Source: an uncultured Aurantimonas sp. (GTDB lineage: Bacteria > Pseudomonadota > Alphaproteobacteria > Rhizobiales > Rhizobiaceae). From it: a DNA stretch of 64,000 nt. This document shows positions 8,485 through 18,407 of this stretch, in pieces (position 1 is the stretch's first letter; each line of letters begins with the position of its first letter). The position numbers and the translations under genes were made by a program. Under the pieces are notes generated by a model. The model saw only the letters and a list, made by a program, of their open reading frames with translations. It ran no database searches and was not told where the DNA came from. The DNA is taken from contig CANKZU010000005.1 in assembly GCA_947488615.1 (NCBI GenBank), forward strand, positions 1 to 64,000, read 5' to 3'.

Positions 8485-9597
8485 TCAAGCCTCGCGCGCG
8501 GCCGAACCCTTGGCGAGCAGCCGCGAAACAATGCGGGCGGTATAATCGACCATCGGCACGATGCGCTTGTAGTTGAGCCGGGTCGGGCCGATGACGCCGA
8601 CCGCGCCGATGACGTTTTCCGTGCCCCCACGGTAGGGCGCGACGACCAGCGACGAACCGGACAGCGAAAACAGCTTGTTCTCCGAGCCGATGAAGATGCG
8701 CACGCCATTGCCGGTTTCGGCGAGGCCGAGCAGCTCAATGATGCCGCTCTTGGTCTCCAGATCGTCGAACAAGAGGCGCAGGCGGTCCAGATCCTCGGCC
8801 GCCGTGACGTTTTCCAGAAGGTTGGCCCGGCCACGCACGATCAGCCGCGCCGGCTGGTCGGCGGAAGCGCCGGACCAGACGGCCAAGCCCTTGTCGACGA
8901 GCTCGCGCGACAGGACGTCGAGGGCGTTTGCCGTCTCGTCCTTCAGCCGGGCGATGCGCTCGCTGGCCTCGCCGAGCGTGCGTCCGACCACATGGGCATT
9001 GAGGAAATTGCCGGCCTCGATGAGCTGCGAGGCCGTGATCCCGGCCGGAAGGTCGAGGATGCGGTTCTCGACCTCGCCATTGGCACCGACCAGCACCGCC
9101 AGCGCCTTGGTCGGCTCCAGCCGGATGAACTCGATATGCTTGAGCCGCAGATCGGATTTGGCGGTGAGCACGATGCCGGCGCCGCGCGACAGGCCGGACA
9201 AGAGGTTGCTCGCCTCGGTGAGCAGCGAATCAAACGGCCGCCCGTCGCCGGACAGCCGCACCTTCTCCTCGATCTCCTCGCGCTCGGAGGCGCCGAGGTC
9301 GCCGACCTCCAGAAAGGCGTCGACGAAAAACCGCAGGCCGAGCTCAGTCGGCAGCCGGCCGGCGCTGACATGCGGGGCGTAGATCAGGCCGAGCGCTTCC
9401 AGATCGCTCATGACGTTGCGGATCGAGGCCGGCGACAGCGCGTTGCTCAAGAGCTTCGACAACATGCGCGAGCCGACCGGCTCGCCGATGTCCAGATAGC
9501 TCTCGACGATCAGCCGGAAGATGTCACGCGTCCGCTCGTCGAGACCCAGTGGGGTTGCGGCGACCAAGTCGCTGACGGGCAAGCGGAATTCGGTCAT
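8485..9597 (-). CDS. hrcA: Heat-inducible transcription repressor HrcA
   Basis: A 370-aa HrcA. The N-terminal winged helix is visible (residues 18-85, [20 protein letters not shown] and [17 protein letters not shown]), followed by the GAF-like central domain and the conserved C-terminal stretch with [18 protein letters not shown]. HrcA represses heat-shock operons by binding the CIRCE inverted repeat. I found no CIRCE copy immediately upstream of this gene, so autoregulation is not evident here. It is followed by grpE and lies back to back with rph on the other strand. Confidence 0.95.
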   Translation of the reverse strand: MTEFRLPVSDLVAATPLGLDERTRDIFRLIVESYLDIGEPVGSRMLSKLLSNALSPASIRNVMSDLEALGLIYAPHVSAGRLPTELGLRFFVDAFLEVGDLGASEREEIEEKVRLSGDGRPFDSLLTEASNLLSGLSRGAGIVLTAKSDLRLKHIEFIRLEPTKALAVLVGANGEVENRILDLPAGITASQLIEAGNFLNAHVVGRTLGEASERIARLKDETANALDVLSRELVDKGLAVWSGASADQPARLIVRGRANLLENVTAAEDLDRLRLLFDDLETKSGIIELLGLAETGNGVRIFIGSENKLFSLSGSSLVVAPYRGGTENVIGAVGVIGPTRLNYKRIVPMVDYTARIVSRLLAKGSAAREA

Positions 9598-9776
9598 GGT
9601 TGGGTGTTCGCTTCGGGCACGATCTAACTATAGGTGTCCCGGCCGGTGGAGCCAAGCCGCAATGCCGTGCTCTCGATGAGTCCGGCTTGCCGCCTCGCCG
9701 CATGGCCGGTACAAGCCCGGCACAACCCGTGGCGGTTATTCGCCTTCTTTCAAAGACCATTATTCAGGACGGCATC

Positions 9777-10502
9777 ATGCGCCCATCGAAACGCGCCGGC
9801 GACCAGTTGAGGCTCGTCAGCCTCGAGCGCGATTTTTCACGCCACGCGGAAGGCTCCTGTCTCGTCAAGTTCGGCGACACCCATGTGCTGTGTACCGCGA
9901 GCCTGGAAGAGCGGGTGCCCGGCTGGCTGAAGAACTCCGGCAAGGGCTGGGTGACCGCCGAATACGGCATGCTGCCGCGCGCCACCGGCGAGCGCATGCG
10001 CCGCGAGGCCGCCAGCGGCAAGCAGTCCGGCCGCACCCAGGAGATCCAGCGCCTGATCGGGCGCTCGCTGCGGGCGGTCGTCGATCTGCAAGCGCTTGGC
10101 GAACGCTCGATCACCGTCGATTGCGACGTCATCCAGGCCGACGGCGGCACGCGCACGGCGGCGATCACCGGCGGCTTCGTGGCGCTCGCCGACTGTCTCG
10201 GCTGGATGGAGGCGCGCTCGATGGTCAAGCGCGACAAGGTGCTGACGGATCATGTCGCGGCGATCTCCTGCGGTATCTACAAGGGAACGCCCGTTCTCGA
10301 CCTCGATTATCTGGAGGATTCGGCTGCCGAAACCGACGCCAATTTCGTCATGACCGGCACCGGCGGCATCGTCGAAATCCAGGGCACGGCCGAGGGCACG
10401 CCCTTTTCAGAAGCCGAGTTCATGGCCCTTCTGGGACTGGCCCGCAACGGCATCGGCGACCTCGTGACGATGCAGCGCGCGGTGCTCGAGGCCGCCCGGT
10501 GA
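9777..10502 (+). CDS. rph: Ribonuclease PH
   Basis: A 241-aa phosphorolytic 3'-5' exoribonuclease that trims tRNA 3' ends. It starts MRPSKR, as family members do, and has [19 protein letters not shown], the phosphate-site region [19 protein letters not shown] and the [18 protein letters not shown] block. AGGA at 9766-9769 supports the ATG at 9777. It overlaps rdgB by 4 bp (GTGA), so rph-rdgB-hemW form an operon. The divergent hrcA start is 180 bp away, so promoters for both genes must lie in 9598-9776. Confidence 0.97.
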   Translation: MRPSKRAGDQLRLVSLERDFSRHAEGSCLVKFGDTHVLCTASLEERVPGWLKNSGKGWVTAEYGMLPRATGERMRREAASGKQSGRTQEIQRLIGRSLRAVVDLQALGERSITVDCDVIQADGGTRTAAITGGFVALADCLGWMEARSMVKRDKVLTDHVAAISCGIYKGTPVLDLDYLEDSAAETDANFVMTGTGGIVEIQGTAEGTPFSEAEFMALLGLARNGIGDLVTMQRAVLEAAR

Positions 10503-11143
10503 AACTGATCGACCCGAATGACGGGCCGCTTCTCGTCGCCAGCCACAATGTCGGGAAGATCTGGGAGTTCCGCGAACTGCTGGAGCCCTTGGGCTTCGAC
10601 GTGACGTCGGCGAAGGACCAGAACCTCGACGATCCAGAAGAAACCGGCACCACGTTCGAGGCAAACGCCGAGATCAAGGCGTTGGCGGCCATGCGGGCAA
10701 CAGGCGTTGCTTCGCTTTCGGATGATTCGGGCCTCGTCGTCGATGCGCTCGGGGGCGAGCCCGGCATCTATTCGGCGCGCTGGGGCGGACCGGAGCGGGA
10801 TTTCGCCATGGCGATGCGCAATGTTGAGGAAAAACTGCAGGCCGCCGGAGCGACGACACCCGACAAGCGCCGGGCGCGGTTCGTTGCCGTCCTCTGTCTG
10901 GCGCGGCCATCCGGCGAGACGCATTTGTTCCGCGGCGAGGTGGACGGGCAAATCGTGTGGCCGCCGCGCGGCACGCTCGGCTTCGGTTACGATCCGATCT
11001 TTCTTCCAGAAGGCCAGGACCGCACCTTCGGCGAGATGATGTCGCTGGAAAAACATGCCTGGAAACCCGGCCAGCCAACGGCGCTCTCGCACCGGGCGCG
11101 GGCGTTCCAGAAATTCGCGCGCGACGCGCTCGGAGTCGAATGA
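10499..11143 (+). CDS. rdgB: Non-canonical purine NTP pyrophosphatase (RdgB/HAM1)
   Basis: A 214-aa house-cleaning enzyme that hydrolyses dITP, ITP and XTP to monophosphates, preventing their incorporation into DNA. Family marks are the N-terminal [15 protein letters not shown] (usually SHNxGK), the [14 protein letters not shown] metal site, [20 protein letters not shown] and the C-terminal SHRARAF. The GTG start overlaps the rph stop codon, and the gene end overlaps hemW by 4 bp (ATGA). Confidence 0.96.
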   Translation: MKLIDPNDGPLLVASHNVGKIWEFRELLEPLGFDVTSAKDQNLDDPEETGTTFEANAEIKALAAMRATGVASLSDDSGLVVDALGGEPGIYSARWGGPERDFAMAMRNVEEKLQAAGATTPDKRRARFVAVLCLARPSGETHLFRGEVDGQIVWPPRGTLGFGYDPIFLPEGQDRTFGEMMSLEKHAWKPGQPTALSHRARAFQKFARDALGVE

Positions 11144-12336
11144 CGGAGCAGACCCGCCCAACCGGCGACATTCTCGCCTTCGATCCGGTGTCCCGCGAAC
11201 CCGGATTTGGCGTTTATATTCATTGGCCGTTCTGCGCGGCCAAATGCCCCTATTGCGACTTCAACAGCCATGTTCGCCACAAGCCCATCGACCAGGCCCG
11301 ATACGCGGCGGCTTTCGAGCGGGAACTGGCCGACGCGGCGCGGCGCTCGGCCGGCCAGACCGTCACCTCGATCTTCCTCGGCGGCGGCACCCCATCGCTG
11401 ATGGAACCGGCGACGGTCGCGCGGGTTCTCGACGCCGTCTCCGCCAACTGGACCGTCGCGAACGGCGCCGAGATCACCCTGGAGGCAAACCCGTCGAGCG
11501 TCGAGGCGGAGCGTTTCCGCGGCTACCGGGCGGCCGGCGTCAACCGGGTCTCGCTCGGTGTCCAGGCGCTGAACGACCGCGACCTGAAGCTGCTCGGCCG
11601 CCTGCACGACGTGGAGCAGGCACTGCACGCCATTGGCCTGGCGCGCGAGATCTTCCCGCGCCTGTCCTTCGACCTGATCTATGCCCGGCCCGACCAGACC
11701 GTCGACGCCTGGGAGGCGGAACTGACCCGTGCGATCGATCTCGCCGCCGATCATTTGTCGCTCTACCAGTTGACGATCGAGGAGGGCACGCCGTTTTTCG
11801 CGCTGCATAAATCCGGCAAGCTCAAGGTTCCGGACGGCGAATTGTCGGCCGAACTCTACGAGGCGACGCAGCGTCTGACCGCGGCGCGCGGCCTGCCAGC
11901 CTACGAAATCTCGAACCACGCAGTGCCGGGCGCCGAGTCCCGCCACAATCTGACCTATTGGCGCTACGGCCTTTACGCCGGCGTCGGACCCGGCGCCCAC
12001 GGGCGCCTGATGGGCGAGGACGGCCGGCACGCGATCTCCAACGAGCCGTTGCCGGAAACCTGGCTGAAGATGGTGGAGTCATGGGACAGCGGCGCGGTCG
12101 TCGACGATTTGCTGGCACCGGACGAGGAGGCGGACGAGCTGCTTTTGATGGGGCTGCGGCTCACCGAGGGCATCGATCTGGCCCGTTGGCGCCGGCTGAG
12201 CGGCCGCGACATCGACGCGACCAGCGAGGCCGACCTGCGCGCCCACGGCATGGTCGAGCGGCTCGGCCCCGACCGCATCCGGGCAACACCGGCCGGCATG
12301 CTGGTCCTCGACGCCGTGGTCGCCGATCTGGCGTGA
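11140..12336 (+). CDS. hemW: HemW-like radical SAM heme chaperone
   Basis: A 398-aa radical SAM protein often misannotated as coproporphyrinogen III oxidase. The cluster motif CAAKCPYC (C32, C36, C39) is followed by the SAM-binding GGGTPS. The HemW-specific HNxxYW motif is present (SRHNLTYW). HemN-specific extra N-terminal residues are absent, so the heme-insertion factor HemW is favoured over true HemN. Translationally coupled to rdgB through ATGA. The C-terminal domain reads [19 protein letters not shown]. Confidence 0.93.
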   Translation: MTEQTRPTGDILAFDPVSREPGFGVYIHWPFCAAKCPYCDFNSHVRHKPIDQARYAAAFERELADAARRSAGQTVTSIFLGGGTPSLMEPATVARVLDAVSANWTVANGAEITLEANPSSVEAERFRGYRAAGVNRVSLGVQALNDRDLKLLGRLHDVEQALHAIGLAREIFPRLSFDLIYARPDQTVDAWEAELTRAIDLAADHLSLYQLTIEEGTPFFALHKSGKLKVPDGELSAELYEATQRLTAARGLPAYEISNHAVPGAESRHNLTYWRYGLYAGVGPGAHGRLMGEDGRHAISNEPLPETWLKMVESWDSGAVVDDLLAPDEEADELLLMGLRLTEGIDLARWRRLSGRDIDATSEADLRAHGMVERLGPDRIRATPAGMLVLDAVVADLA

Positions 12337-12365
12337 GGTCGGGCCATTGCGGTCGCCTCCCGTAA

Positions 12366-12379
12366 ATCGTATATACGAT
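12366..12379. promoter_or_regulatory. Palindromic operator candidate of the brnTA module
   Basis: ATCGTATATACGAT is a perfect 14-bp palindrome 38 bp upstream of the brnT start, inside AT-rich sequence unlike its GC-rich surroundings. BrnTA modules are repressed by the ribbon-helix-helix antitoxin bound to palindromes of this kind. A half-site-like ATCGT recurs at 12390-12394. The TATATAC core could double as a -10 box. Confidence 0.6.
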
Positions 12380-12416
12380 CAAAGTTTGATATCGTCTTTG
12401 GACAACAGGTTCATTC

Positions 12417-12674
12417 GTGGAATTCGATCCGTCCAAGGATGAGGAAAACGTCGCCAAACACGGAATTTCATTGGGGCGCGCCGCCGACATGGACCTGAAG
12501 GTGGTCCTTCCGGACGAGCGGAAGGACTACGGAGAGGTCCGGTATCGCGGATTCGGACTGATCGACGGAAAGGCTTACTCCCTCGCCTTCACGATCCGAT
12601 CCGGATCGGTCCGACCAATTAGTTTACGCCGCGCCCACCGCAAGGAGTTCGAGCGGTATGTCCAAGCATCCTAG
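12417..12674 (+). CDS. brnT: BrnT-family ribonuclease toxin
   Basis: An 85-aa type II toxin of the BrnT (DUF497) family, a RelE-fold ribonuclease. Family marks are the start EFDPSKDEENVAKHGIS, the middle VRYRGFGLIDGKAYSLAFT and the C-terminal RPISLRRAHRKE, which matches the usual ISxRxAxxxE ending with the catalytic Arg residues. The start is GTG at 12417. The antitoxin gene follows with a 17-bp overlap. The module sits between hemW and rsmI with its own palindromic promoter region and is probably an insertion into a housekeeping operon. Confidence 0.88.
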   Translation: MEFDPSKDEENVAKHGISLGRAADMDLKVVLPDERKDYGEVRYRGFGLIDGKAYSLAFTIRSGSVRPISLRRAHRKEFERYVQAS

Positions 12675-12924
12675 ACCTCGCGCTCCCGACTCTGACAACC
12701 CCGAATGGACCGAGGCGGACTTTCGGACGGCCAAGCCCGCCGACCAGGGTCTGCCGCCCGAAATCGTCGCACAGTTCCGCAACACGCGCGGAGCGCAAAG
12801 GGCGGCCAAGAAAGTTCCGGTGTCCCTGCGGCTTAGCCCGGACGTGGTCTCGCATTTCAAGGCCACCGGTCCCGGCTGGCAAACCCGGATCGACGAGACG
12901 CTCAAGCGGGCGATTACCAAGTGA
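12658..12924 (+). CDS. brnA: BrnA-family antitoxin
   Basis: An 88-aa antitoxin of the BrnA type. The C-terminus carries the ribbon-helix-helix DNA-binding domain ([19 protein letters not shown], then GWQTRIDETLKRAI). The N-terminus (WTEADFRTAKPA) is the segment that wraps the toxin. It overlaps brnT by 17 bp, and its stop codon overlaps the possible GTG start of rsmI, so transcription of rsmI and yraN may be coupled to the autoregulated toxin-antitoxin promoter. Confidence 0.9.
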   Translation: MSKHPRPRAPDSDNPEWTEADFRTAKPADQGLPPEIVAQFRNTRGAQRAAKKVPVSLRLSPDVVSHFKATGPGWQTRIDETLKRAITK

Positions 12925-13820
12925 GCGGGATGTCCGATCCTCCTCGCCGCTACCGCATCCATGACGTCGAACGGACCGCGCCGCGGCCCGAGCCGGGCCT
13001 TTATCTCGTGGCCACTCCGATCGGGAACCTTGGCGACATCACGCTGCGGGCGCTGGAGATCATCGCCGGGGCTGACCGGCTGGCCTGCGAGGACACGCGC
13101 GTCACCGCGAAGCTCCTGGCCCGGTTCGGCATCAGACGACGGATGTTTGCCTATCACGAGCACAACGCCGAGGATGCCGGCGCGGCGCTGCTCGCCGACC
13201 TCGAAGCGGGCCTTTCGGTCGCGGTCGTTTCCGATGCCGGAACGCCCCTCGTCTCTGACCCGGGCTACCGGCTCGTCCGGGAGGCGATCGAACGCAACAT
13301 CGCGATCATCCCGATCCCCGGCGCCTCGGCGGCGCTCGCCGCGCTGCTTGCCTCCGGATTGCCGTCCGACGCCTTCTTCTTCGCCGGCTTTCCGCCGCAG
13401 AAGGAACAGGCGCGGGCCGCGCGGCTACAAGAACTCGCGCGGGTTCCGGGCACCTTGGTCTTCTTCGAAGCCCCGCATCGTATCGCCGACAGCCTCGCCG
13501 CGATGGCCGAGGTTTTTGGCGCGCGGCAGGCTGCGGTGTGCCGCGAACTGACCAAGACCTTCGAGACGATCTATCGCGGCAGCTTGGCGGAGCTCGCCGC
13601 CGCGTTCGCCACCATGGAACGGGTCCGCGGCGAGATCGTCGTCTGCGTCGCCCCGCCGGACGCGGAGGTGGCCGCCACGAGCGAGGACGCGGACGCCATC
13701 CTTGTGGGTCTTCTGGCGGAGATGAAGCCGACCAGGGCGGCGCAGGAGGCGGCCCGGCTCACCGGCCGTCCCCGGCGCGAGCTCTACCAGCGCGCCATCA
13801 CCCTCAAGGACGGGCAGTGA
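12921..13820 (+). CDS. rsmI: 16S rRNA (cytidine-1402-2'-O)-methyltransferase
   Basis: A 299-aa SAM-dependent methylase of the tetrapyrrole-methylase fold that modifies C1402 of 16S rRNA. It shows [19 protein letters not shown] (residues 28-46), the [11 protein letters not shown] block, [14 protein letters not shown] and [19 protein letters not shown], then FFEAPHRI and TFETIYRG. Two starts are possible: GTG at 12921, overlapping the brnA stop, or ATG at 12930. Both keep the whole conserved domain. It overlaps yraN by 4 bp. Confidence 0.95.
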   Translation: MSGMSDPPRRYRIHDVERTAPRPEPGLYLVATPIGNLGDITLRALEIIAGADRLACEDTRVTAKLLARFGIRRRMFAYHEHNAEDAGAALLADLEAGLSVAVVSDAGTPLVSDPGYRLVREAIERNIAIIPIPGASAALAALLASGLPSDAFFFAGFPPQKEQARAARLQELARVPGTLVFFEAPHRIADSLAAMAEVFGARQAAVCRELTKTFETIYRGSLAELAAAFATMERVRGEIVVCVAPPDAEVAATSEDADAILVGLLAEMKPTRAAQEAARLTGRPRRELYQRAITLKDGQ

Positions 13821-14200
13821 GACCGGCATCCGGCGCGTCCGAAAAGCGGCGCCGGGGCTTTCGCAAGGGCCATCGCGGCGAGCGGCTCGCTGCCTGGGCG
13901 CTGCGCCTCAAGGGCTATCGCATCCTGGCCGTGCGCCATCGCACCAAACGCGGCGAAATCGATCTCATCGCCCGGCGCGGCGACCTCGTCGCGATCGTCG
14001 AGGTCAAGGTCAGGCGGACATTGACCGAGGCGATGGACGCGGTCGGGCCTGAGGCCCAGCGGCGGATCGAGGCGGCGGCCGATCTGTGGCTCGCCCGGCA
14101 GCGGGACCATGGGCGCCTGTCGTTGCGCTTCGATATCGTCGCCGTCCTGCCATGGCGCTGGCCGATCCATGTTCCTCATGCCTGGCAAGGACGACACTGA
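13817..14200 (+). CDS. yraN: YraN/UPF0102 family endonuclease-like protein
   Basis: A 127-aa protein of the UPF0102 (YraN) family with a restriction-endonuclease-like fold. Expected motifs are [17 protein letters not shown], then the nuclease-like core [21 protein letters not shown], with D and E-x-K in the right order. The GTG start at 13817 overlaps the rsmI stop. The rsmI-yraN order is common in Proteobacteria. The molecular role is not settled; a link to Holliday-junction-like structures has been suggested for the family. Confidence 0.88.
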   Translation: MRPASGASEKRRRGFRKGHRGERLAAWALRLKGYRILAVRHRTKRGEIDLIARRGDLVAIVEVKVRRTLTEAMDAVGPEAQRRIEAAADLWLARQRDHGRLSLRFDIVAVLPWRWPIHVPHAWQGRH

Positions 14201-14355
14201 CGCCGCATTTCTGCTTTGGAACGGCGCGATATTATTGTCTCACTGGCCCCTTGCGTCCGCTGTTCGGGCCGTGCGCGGATAGGCATCGGATGAATGGCGC
14301 TCTATAGGACCGGACAACCATCACGAAACGACAGGCAGCGGGGCCGACCGCCGGC

Positions 14356-16176
14356 GTGACGACCAAGAAGATCTCCCTGACGAAACCCACCGAGCGAGGC
14401 CTGGTTACCGGTCTGCTCAGGCGGATCATCGAAGAGAACGGCCGGCTGTTCCTACGCCAGTACGCGATCGCCATCGTCTGCCTGGTCCTCGTCGCGGCGT
14501 CCACCGCCTTTCTCGCCTGGATCATGCGCAGCGTGATCGACGAGATCTTCGTCCTGCAGAACCGCGCGGCGATCGTCACCCTGCCGATCGTGGTATTCCT
14601 GGCCTTCAGCGTGCGCGGCCTTGCGACCTACGGTCAGGGTGTGATTCTGGCGCGGATCGGCAACAACATCGTGGCGCGCTATCAGCGGCGCCTCTTCACC
14701 CACCTCCTCGACCTGTCCGTCGATTTCTTCGGCGAGAACCGCTCGGCGCATCTGGCCGCGCGCATCAACCAGAACGTCGCCGGCATCCGGGACACTTTGA
14801 ACCTCACCGTCACTTCGATCGCCCGCGATCTGCTGACCCTGATCTTTCTGGTCTTCGTGATGGTCTACCAGGATCCGCTGCTGTCGCTGATCGCCCTGCT
14901 CGCCGGTCCACCTATCGCCCTGATGATCGCCGGGCTGGCGCGCAAGCTGCGCGTCGCGACACGCCAGTCGATCGACCTCAACGCGCGCGTGCTCGGCTCC
15001 ATGCAGGAGGCGGCTCAAGGCATCACCGTGGTCAAGGCCTTCACCATGGAAAAGCCGCTGCGCGAGAGGATCGAACATCTGATCCTGGCGGCGGAAGAGC
15101 GCTCCAACCGCATCGCCGTGATCACCGAGCGGACCACGCCGGTGACCGAGGTGGTCGCCGGCATCGCCATCGCCGGGGTCATCGCCTATTCCGGCTACCG
15201 CGCGATCACCTATGGCTATTCGCCGGGCGCGATGTTCGCGTTCATCACCGCGCTGCTTCTCGCCTACGACCCGGCGCGGCGCCTCGCCAAGCTGCAGGTC
15301 CAGCTCGAACGCGCCCTCGTCAACGCGCAGATGATCTACGAGATCCTCGACCTCGAACCGCGCCAGGCCGACCCGGCCGACGCACAAGGCCTTGTCGTCG
15401 AGAAGGGCGAAATCGTCTTCAAGGATGTCGGTTTCGCCTATCACAGCAACGAGCCGGTGTTGCGCGGCCTGAGTTTTATCGCGCCGGCCGGCAAGACGAC
15501 GGCGCTGATCGGCGCCTCGGGCGGCGGCAAATCCACCATCATCGCCCTGTTGCAGCGCTTCTACGACGTGGAACATGGCCGTATCCTGATCGACGGGCAG
15601 GACATCCGAACCGTCACCAAAAGCTCGCTGCGATCGAAAATCGCCTATGTGCCGCAAACGCCGTATCTCTTCGAGGGCACGATCCGCGACAATATCCGCC
15701 TCGGGCGGCCCGATGCCAGCGACACGGAAATCGAGGAAGCGGCACGGCTTGCCCAGGCCGAGGAATTCATCGTCGCCCAGCAGAAGGGTTACGACACGCC
15801 GCTGGGGGAAAACGGCGTGTCGCTGTCCGGCGGCCAGCGCCAGCGTCTGTCGATCGCCCGCGCCTTGGTGCGCAATGCCCCGATCCTGCTTCTCGACGAA
15901 GCGACCTCGGCGCTCGACACCCGCTCCGAAACGCTGGTCCAGACGGCGCTGGAGCAGGCGATGCGAAACCGCACGGTGCTGGTCGTCGCTCACCGGCTGT
16001 CGACGATCGTCAACGCCGACCAGATCCTGGTCATCGACGGCGGCGAGATCGTCGAGCGCGGCACCCATGGGGAACTTGTCGGACGCCCGGATGGACACTA
16101 TGCCCGCTTCTACGGTCTCCAGACGCATTCCGACCGCCCCCATGCCGAGGCGATCGCCGACACGATCCGCGCCTGA
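14356..16176 (+). CDS. MsbA-like ABC exporter (fused permease and ATPase)
   Basis: A 606-aa half-transporter with an N-terminal six-helix exporter domain (about residues 30-325) and a C-terminal ATPase. Walker A is GASGGGKST (386-394), the signature is LSGGQRQRLS, and Walker B is ILLLDEATSALD followed by the H-loop VVAHRLST. The domain order and length are those of MsbA and lipid or multidrug exporters, which act as homodimers in the inner membrane. No dedicated partner gene nearby identifies the substrate. The start is GTG at 14356; the N-terminus before the first helix is short and basic. dapB follows 36 bp downstream and may be cotranscribed. Confidence 0.87.
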   Translation: MTTKKISLTKPTERGLVTGLLRRIIEENGRLFLRQYAIAIVCLVLVAASTAFLAWIMRSVIDEIFVLQNRAAIVTLPIVVFLAFSVRGLATYGQGVILARIGNNIVARYQRRLFTHLLDLSVDFFGENRSAHLAARINQNVAGIRDTLNLTVTSIARDLLTLIFLVFVMVYQDPLLSLIALLAGPPIALMIAGLARKLRVATRQSIDLNARVLGSMQEAAQGITVVKAFTMEKPLRERIEHLILAAEERSNRIAVITERTTPVTEVVAGIAIAGVIAYSGYRAITYGYSPGAMFAFITALLLAYDPARRLAKLQVQLERALVNAQMIYEILDLEPRQADPADAQGLVVEKGEIVFKDVGFAYHSNEPVLRGLSFIAPAGKTTALIGASGGGKSTIIALLQRFYDVEHGRILIDGQDIRTVTKSSLRSKIAYVPQTPYLFEGTIRDNIRLGRPDASDTEIEEAARLAQAEEFIVAQQKGYDTPLGENGVSLSGGQRQRLSIARALVRNAPILLLDEATSALDTRSETLVQTALEQAMRNRTVLVVAHRLSTIVNADQILVIDGGEIVERGTHGELVGRPDGHYARFYGLQTHSDRPHAEAIADTIRA

Positions 16177-16212
16177 CGATCCAATCCGCCGCACAGAGAA
16201 TTCGGAGTTGAG

Positions 16213-17028
16213 ATGAGCGAAACGAAACTGGTCGTCCTCGGCGCAGCCGGCCGCATGGGCCGCACGCTCATCCAGATCATCATGGAGACGGATGGCGCCA
16301 GGCTGCATGCCGCGCTCGAACATTCGGGCTCGCCGGCACTCGGCAATGACGCGGGAACGCTTGCCGGCGCCGGGCATCTCGGCGTGACAATCAGCGACGA
16401 CGTCAACACCGCCCTCGACGGCGCCGACGGCATCATCGACTTCACCGTGCCGGCCGCCTCGACGGGCTTTGCCGCTCTCGCCGCCAAGCGCGGGTTGGTC
16501 CACGTCATCGGCACGACCGGGTTCTCGACCGAGGAAGAAGCCGAAATCGTTGCCGCGGCGAAGACCGCGCGGATCGTCAAATCCGGCAATATGAGCCTCG
16601 GCGTCAACCTTCTCGCCGGCCTCGTCGAAAAGGCCGCGCGCGCCCTCGGACCGGAGGCCTTCGACATCGAAATCCTCGAAATGCATCACAAGCACAAGGT
16701 CGACGCCCCCTCCGGCACCGCCCTGCTTCTCGGCGAGGCCGCCGCCAAGGGACGCAACGTTGAGCTTGCGGACAACAGCGTGCGGGTCCGCGACGGCCAC
16801 ACCGGGCCCCGCGAGGCGGGCACGATCGGTTTCGCCACGCTGCGCGGCGGCTCGGTCGTCGGCGATCATTCGGTGATCCTGGCCGGCGAGGGCGAGCGCA
16901 TCGAACTTTCCCATCTCGCGGCCGACCGGGCGATCTTCGCGCGCGGTGCGGTTCGGGGCGCCCTCTGGGCCAAGGATCAGGCGCCAGGGCTCTACTCCAT
17001 GCGCGACGTTCTCGGGCTCGCCGACTAG
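16213..17028 (+). CDS. dapB: 4-hydroxy-tetrahydrodipicolinate reductase
   Basis: A 271-aa DapB, which reduces hydroxy-tetrahydrodipicolinate in lysine and diaminopimelate biosynthesis. The dinucleotide-binding motif [10 protein letters not shown] is at residues 10-19, IDFTVPAAS follows, and the catalytic signature [16 protein letters not shown] has the conserved histidines and Lys. The ending VLGLAD is also typical. ATG at 16213 is preceded by GGAG. gpmA follows at 51 bp. Confidence 0.97.
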   Translation: MSETKLVVLGAAGRMGRTLIQIIMETDGARLHAALEHSGSPALGNDAGTLAGAGHLGVTISDDVNTALDGADGIIDFTVPAASTGFAALAAKRGLVHVIGTTGFSTEEEAEIVAAAKTARIVKSGNMSLGVNLLAGLVEKAARALGPEAFDIEILEMHHKHKVDAPSGTALLLGEAAAKGRNVELADNSVRVRDGHTGPREAGTIGFATLRGGSVVGDHSVILAGEGERIELSHLAADRAIFARGAVRGALWAKDQAPGLYSMRDVLGLAD

Positions 17029-17079
17029 AACATCGGACCCGCAACCTTCCTCCATCCCTTGCGAACAAAGGCTTTTCTC

Positions 17080-17700
17080 ATGTCCCGAACCCTCGTCCTC
17101 GTCCGCCACGGCCAGAGCGAATGGAATTTGAAGAACCTCTTCACCGGCTGGAAGGACCCCGGCCTGACGGACAAGGGTGTCGAGGAAGCCAAGGACGCGG
17201 GCCGCCGGCTGAAGGCTGGCGGTTTCACTTTCGACATCGCTTTCACCAGCGAACTCTCCCGCGCCCAGCGCACCCTGACGCTGATGCTGGAGGAACTCGG
17301 CCAGACCGGCCTCGAGACGATCCGCGACGTCGCCCTCAACGAGCGCGACTACGGTGATCTGTCGGGTCTCAACAAGGACGACGCGCGGAAAAAATGGGGC
17401 GAGGAGCAGGTGCATGTCTGGCGCCGCTCCTACGACACTCCGCCTCCGGGCGGCGAGAGCCTTAAGGACACCGGCGCGCGGGTCTGGCCCTATTACATCC
17501 ACGACATCCTGCCGAAGGTGCTTGCCGGCGGCACAGTGCTGGTCGCCGCCCACGGCAACTCGCTACGCGCCCTGGTCATGGCGCTGGACGGGCTCACCGG
17601 CGAGGAGATCGTCGGCCAGGAGATCGCGACCGGCGTGCCGATCGTCTACCGGCTCAACGCCGATTCCACCGTGGCGGAGAAGACCGTCCTCGCCGATTAG
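17080..17700 (+). CDS. gpmA: 2,3-bisphosphoglycerate-dependent phosphoglycerate mutase
   Basis: A 206-aa cofactor-dependent phosphoglycerate mutase of glycolysis and gluconeogenesis. The phosphorylated histidine is H10 in [10 protein letters not shown], the signature [15 protein letters not shown] follows, and the second catalytic histidine is in [13 protein letters not shown]. This shorter (about 206-aa) form is usual in alphaproteobacteria. An in-frame ATG 21 bp upstream is less likely. An 89-bp part of its 3' half is repeated at 18408-18496, past the next gene. Confidence 0.96.
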   Translation: MSRTLVLVRHGQSEWNLKNLFTGWKDPGLTDKGVEEAKDAGRRLKAGGFTFDIAFTSELSRAQRTLTLMLEELGQTGLETIRDVALNERDYGDLSGLNKDDARKKWGEEQVHVWRRSYDTPPPGGESLKDTGARVWPYYIHDILPKVLAGGTVLVAAHGNSLRALVMALDGLTGEEIVGQEIATGVPIVYRLNADSTVAEKTVLAD

Positions 17701-17717
17701 GATCAGGCCGATTGCGG

Positions 17718-17754
17718 CGGTTGCCGCGCTCGGCGGATTTGAGCGCGGCAACCG
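17718..17754 (+). terminator. Strong hairpin after gpmA
   Basis: A perfect 14-bp stem pairs CGGTTGCCGCGCTC (17718-17731) with its complement at 17741-17754 around a 9-base loop, 18 bp after the gpmA stop. No U-tract follows, so it may be a terminator of the weak GC-rich kind or an mRNA-stabilising hairpin between gpmA and the fae-like gene. Confidence 0.6.
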
Positions 17755-17800
17755 AAACTGCTAGGGCGCGGTGGGCGCCTGAACCAGCGAGAGTATCATC

Positions 17801-18349
17801 ATGACCGACCGTATCGTTCTGCGCACCGGCGAAGCCCTTGTCGCTGGGGGCCCTCCGGGAACAGCCGCAGAGCCGGAAGTCGTCATCGGCGCCCTGGATG
17901 GCCCGGTCGGAACGGCCCTCGCCACGCTCACCGGCGATCAGGTCAAGGGCCACAGCCGCGTCTTCGCGCTGCTCAATACCGACATCATGGTGCGCCCGGC
18001 GACACTCTGCGTGTCGAAGGTGACGGTGAAGGATTCGCGATACACCTCGATCCTGATGGGCACGGTGCAGTTCGCCATCGCCAACGGCGTGCTCGATGCC
18101 GTGCGCGAGGGCATCCTGCCCAAGGATCAGGTCAACGACCTCGGCATCATCTGCTCGGTCTGGCTGGCGCCGACGATCGTCGACGTCAAGGATCTCGACC
18201 ACAAGGTGCTCTTCGACATCCACCGCAAGGGGATGAAGGAAGCGATCCGCAAAGCGATGACGAACGAACCGTCGATCGACTGGCTGCTGGAGAACCAGGA
18301 CAAGATCGTCCACAAATATTATCAGATGGGCCTCGACGGCAAAATCTGA
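17801..18349 (+). CDS. Formaldehyde-activating enzyme (Fae) homologue
   Basis: A 182-aa protein of the Fae family. In methylotrophs Fae joins formaldehyde to tetrahydromethanopterin. The family pattern is clear across the protein: TGEALVAG near residue 9, PATLCVSKVTVKD, MGTVQFAIANGVLDAVREGILP and the C-terminal helix with AIRKAM. Compared with Fae1 from memory, the conserved histidine of the EVAHIDL segment is replaced here by Glu24, so true Fae activity is doubtful and this may be one of the divergent paralogues (Fae2/Fae3-like). A C-terminal tail of about 20 residues (WLLENQDKIVHKYYQMG) is also unlike Fae1. It stands alone between gpmA and a fragment of gpmA. Confidence 0.8.
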   Translation: MTDRIVLRTGEALVAGGPPGTAAEPEVVIGALDGPVGTALATLTGDQVKGHSRVFALLNTDIMVRPATLCVSKVTVKDSRYTSILMGTVQFAIANGVLDAVREGILPKDQVNDLGIICSVWLAPTIVDVKDLDHKVLFDIHRKGMKEAIRKAMTNEPSIDWLLENQDKIVHKYYQMGLDGKI

Positions 18350-18407
18350 AGTTCGGCGACGCGCCCCCCGCCAAGGGCATCCGCCCTTCATCGGCAGGGC
18401 CGAAATC

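Noticed and set aside
9598..9776. Possible CIRCE element upstream of hrcA
   Set aside because: I looked for TTAGCACTC-N9-GAGTGCTAA and found no match, so no site is reported.
11140..12336. Annotation as coproporphyrinogen III dehydrogenase HemN
   Set aside because: The HNxxYW motif and lack of the HemN N-terminal extension favour the heme chaperone HemW.
14452..17553. A 1033-codon open frame on the reverse strand across the MsbA-like gene, dapB and gpmA
   Set aside because: It is antisense to three genes with clear motifs, its translation is rich in Arg, Asp, Gly and His without any domain, and such frames arise by codon bias in GC-rich DNA.
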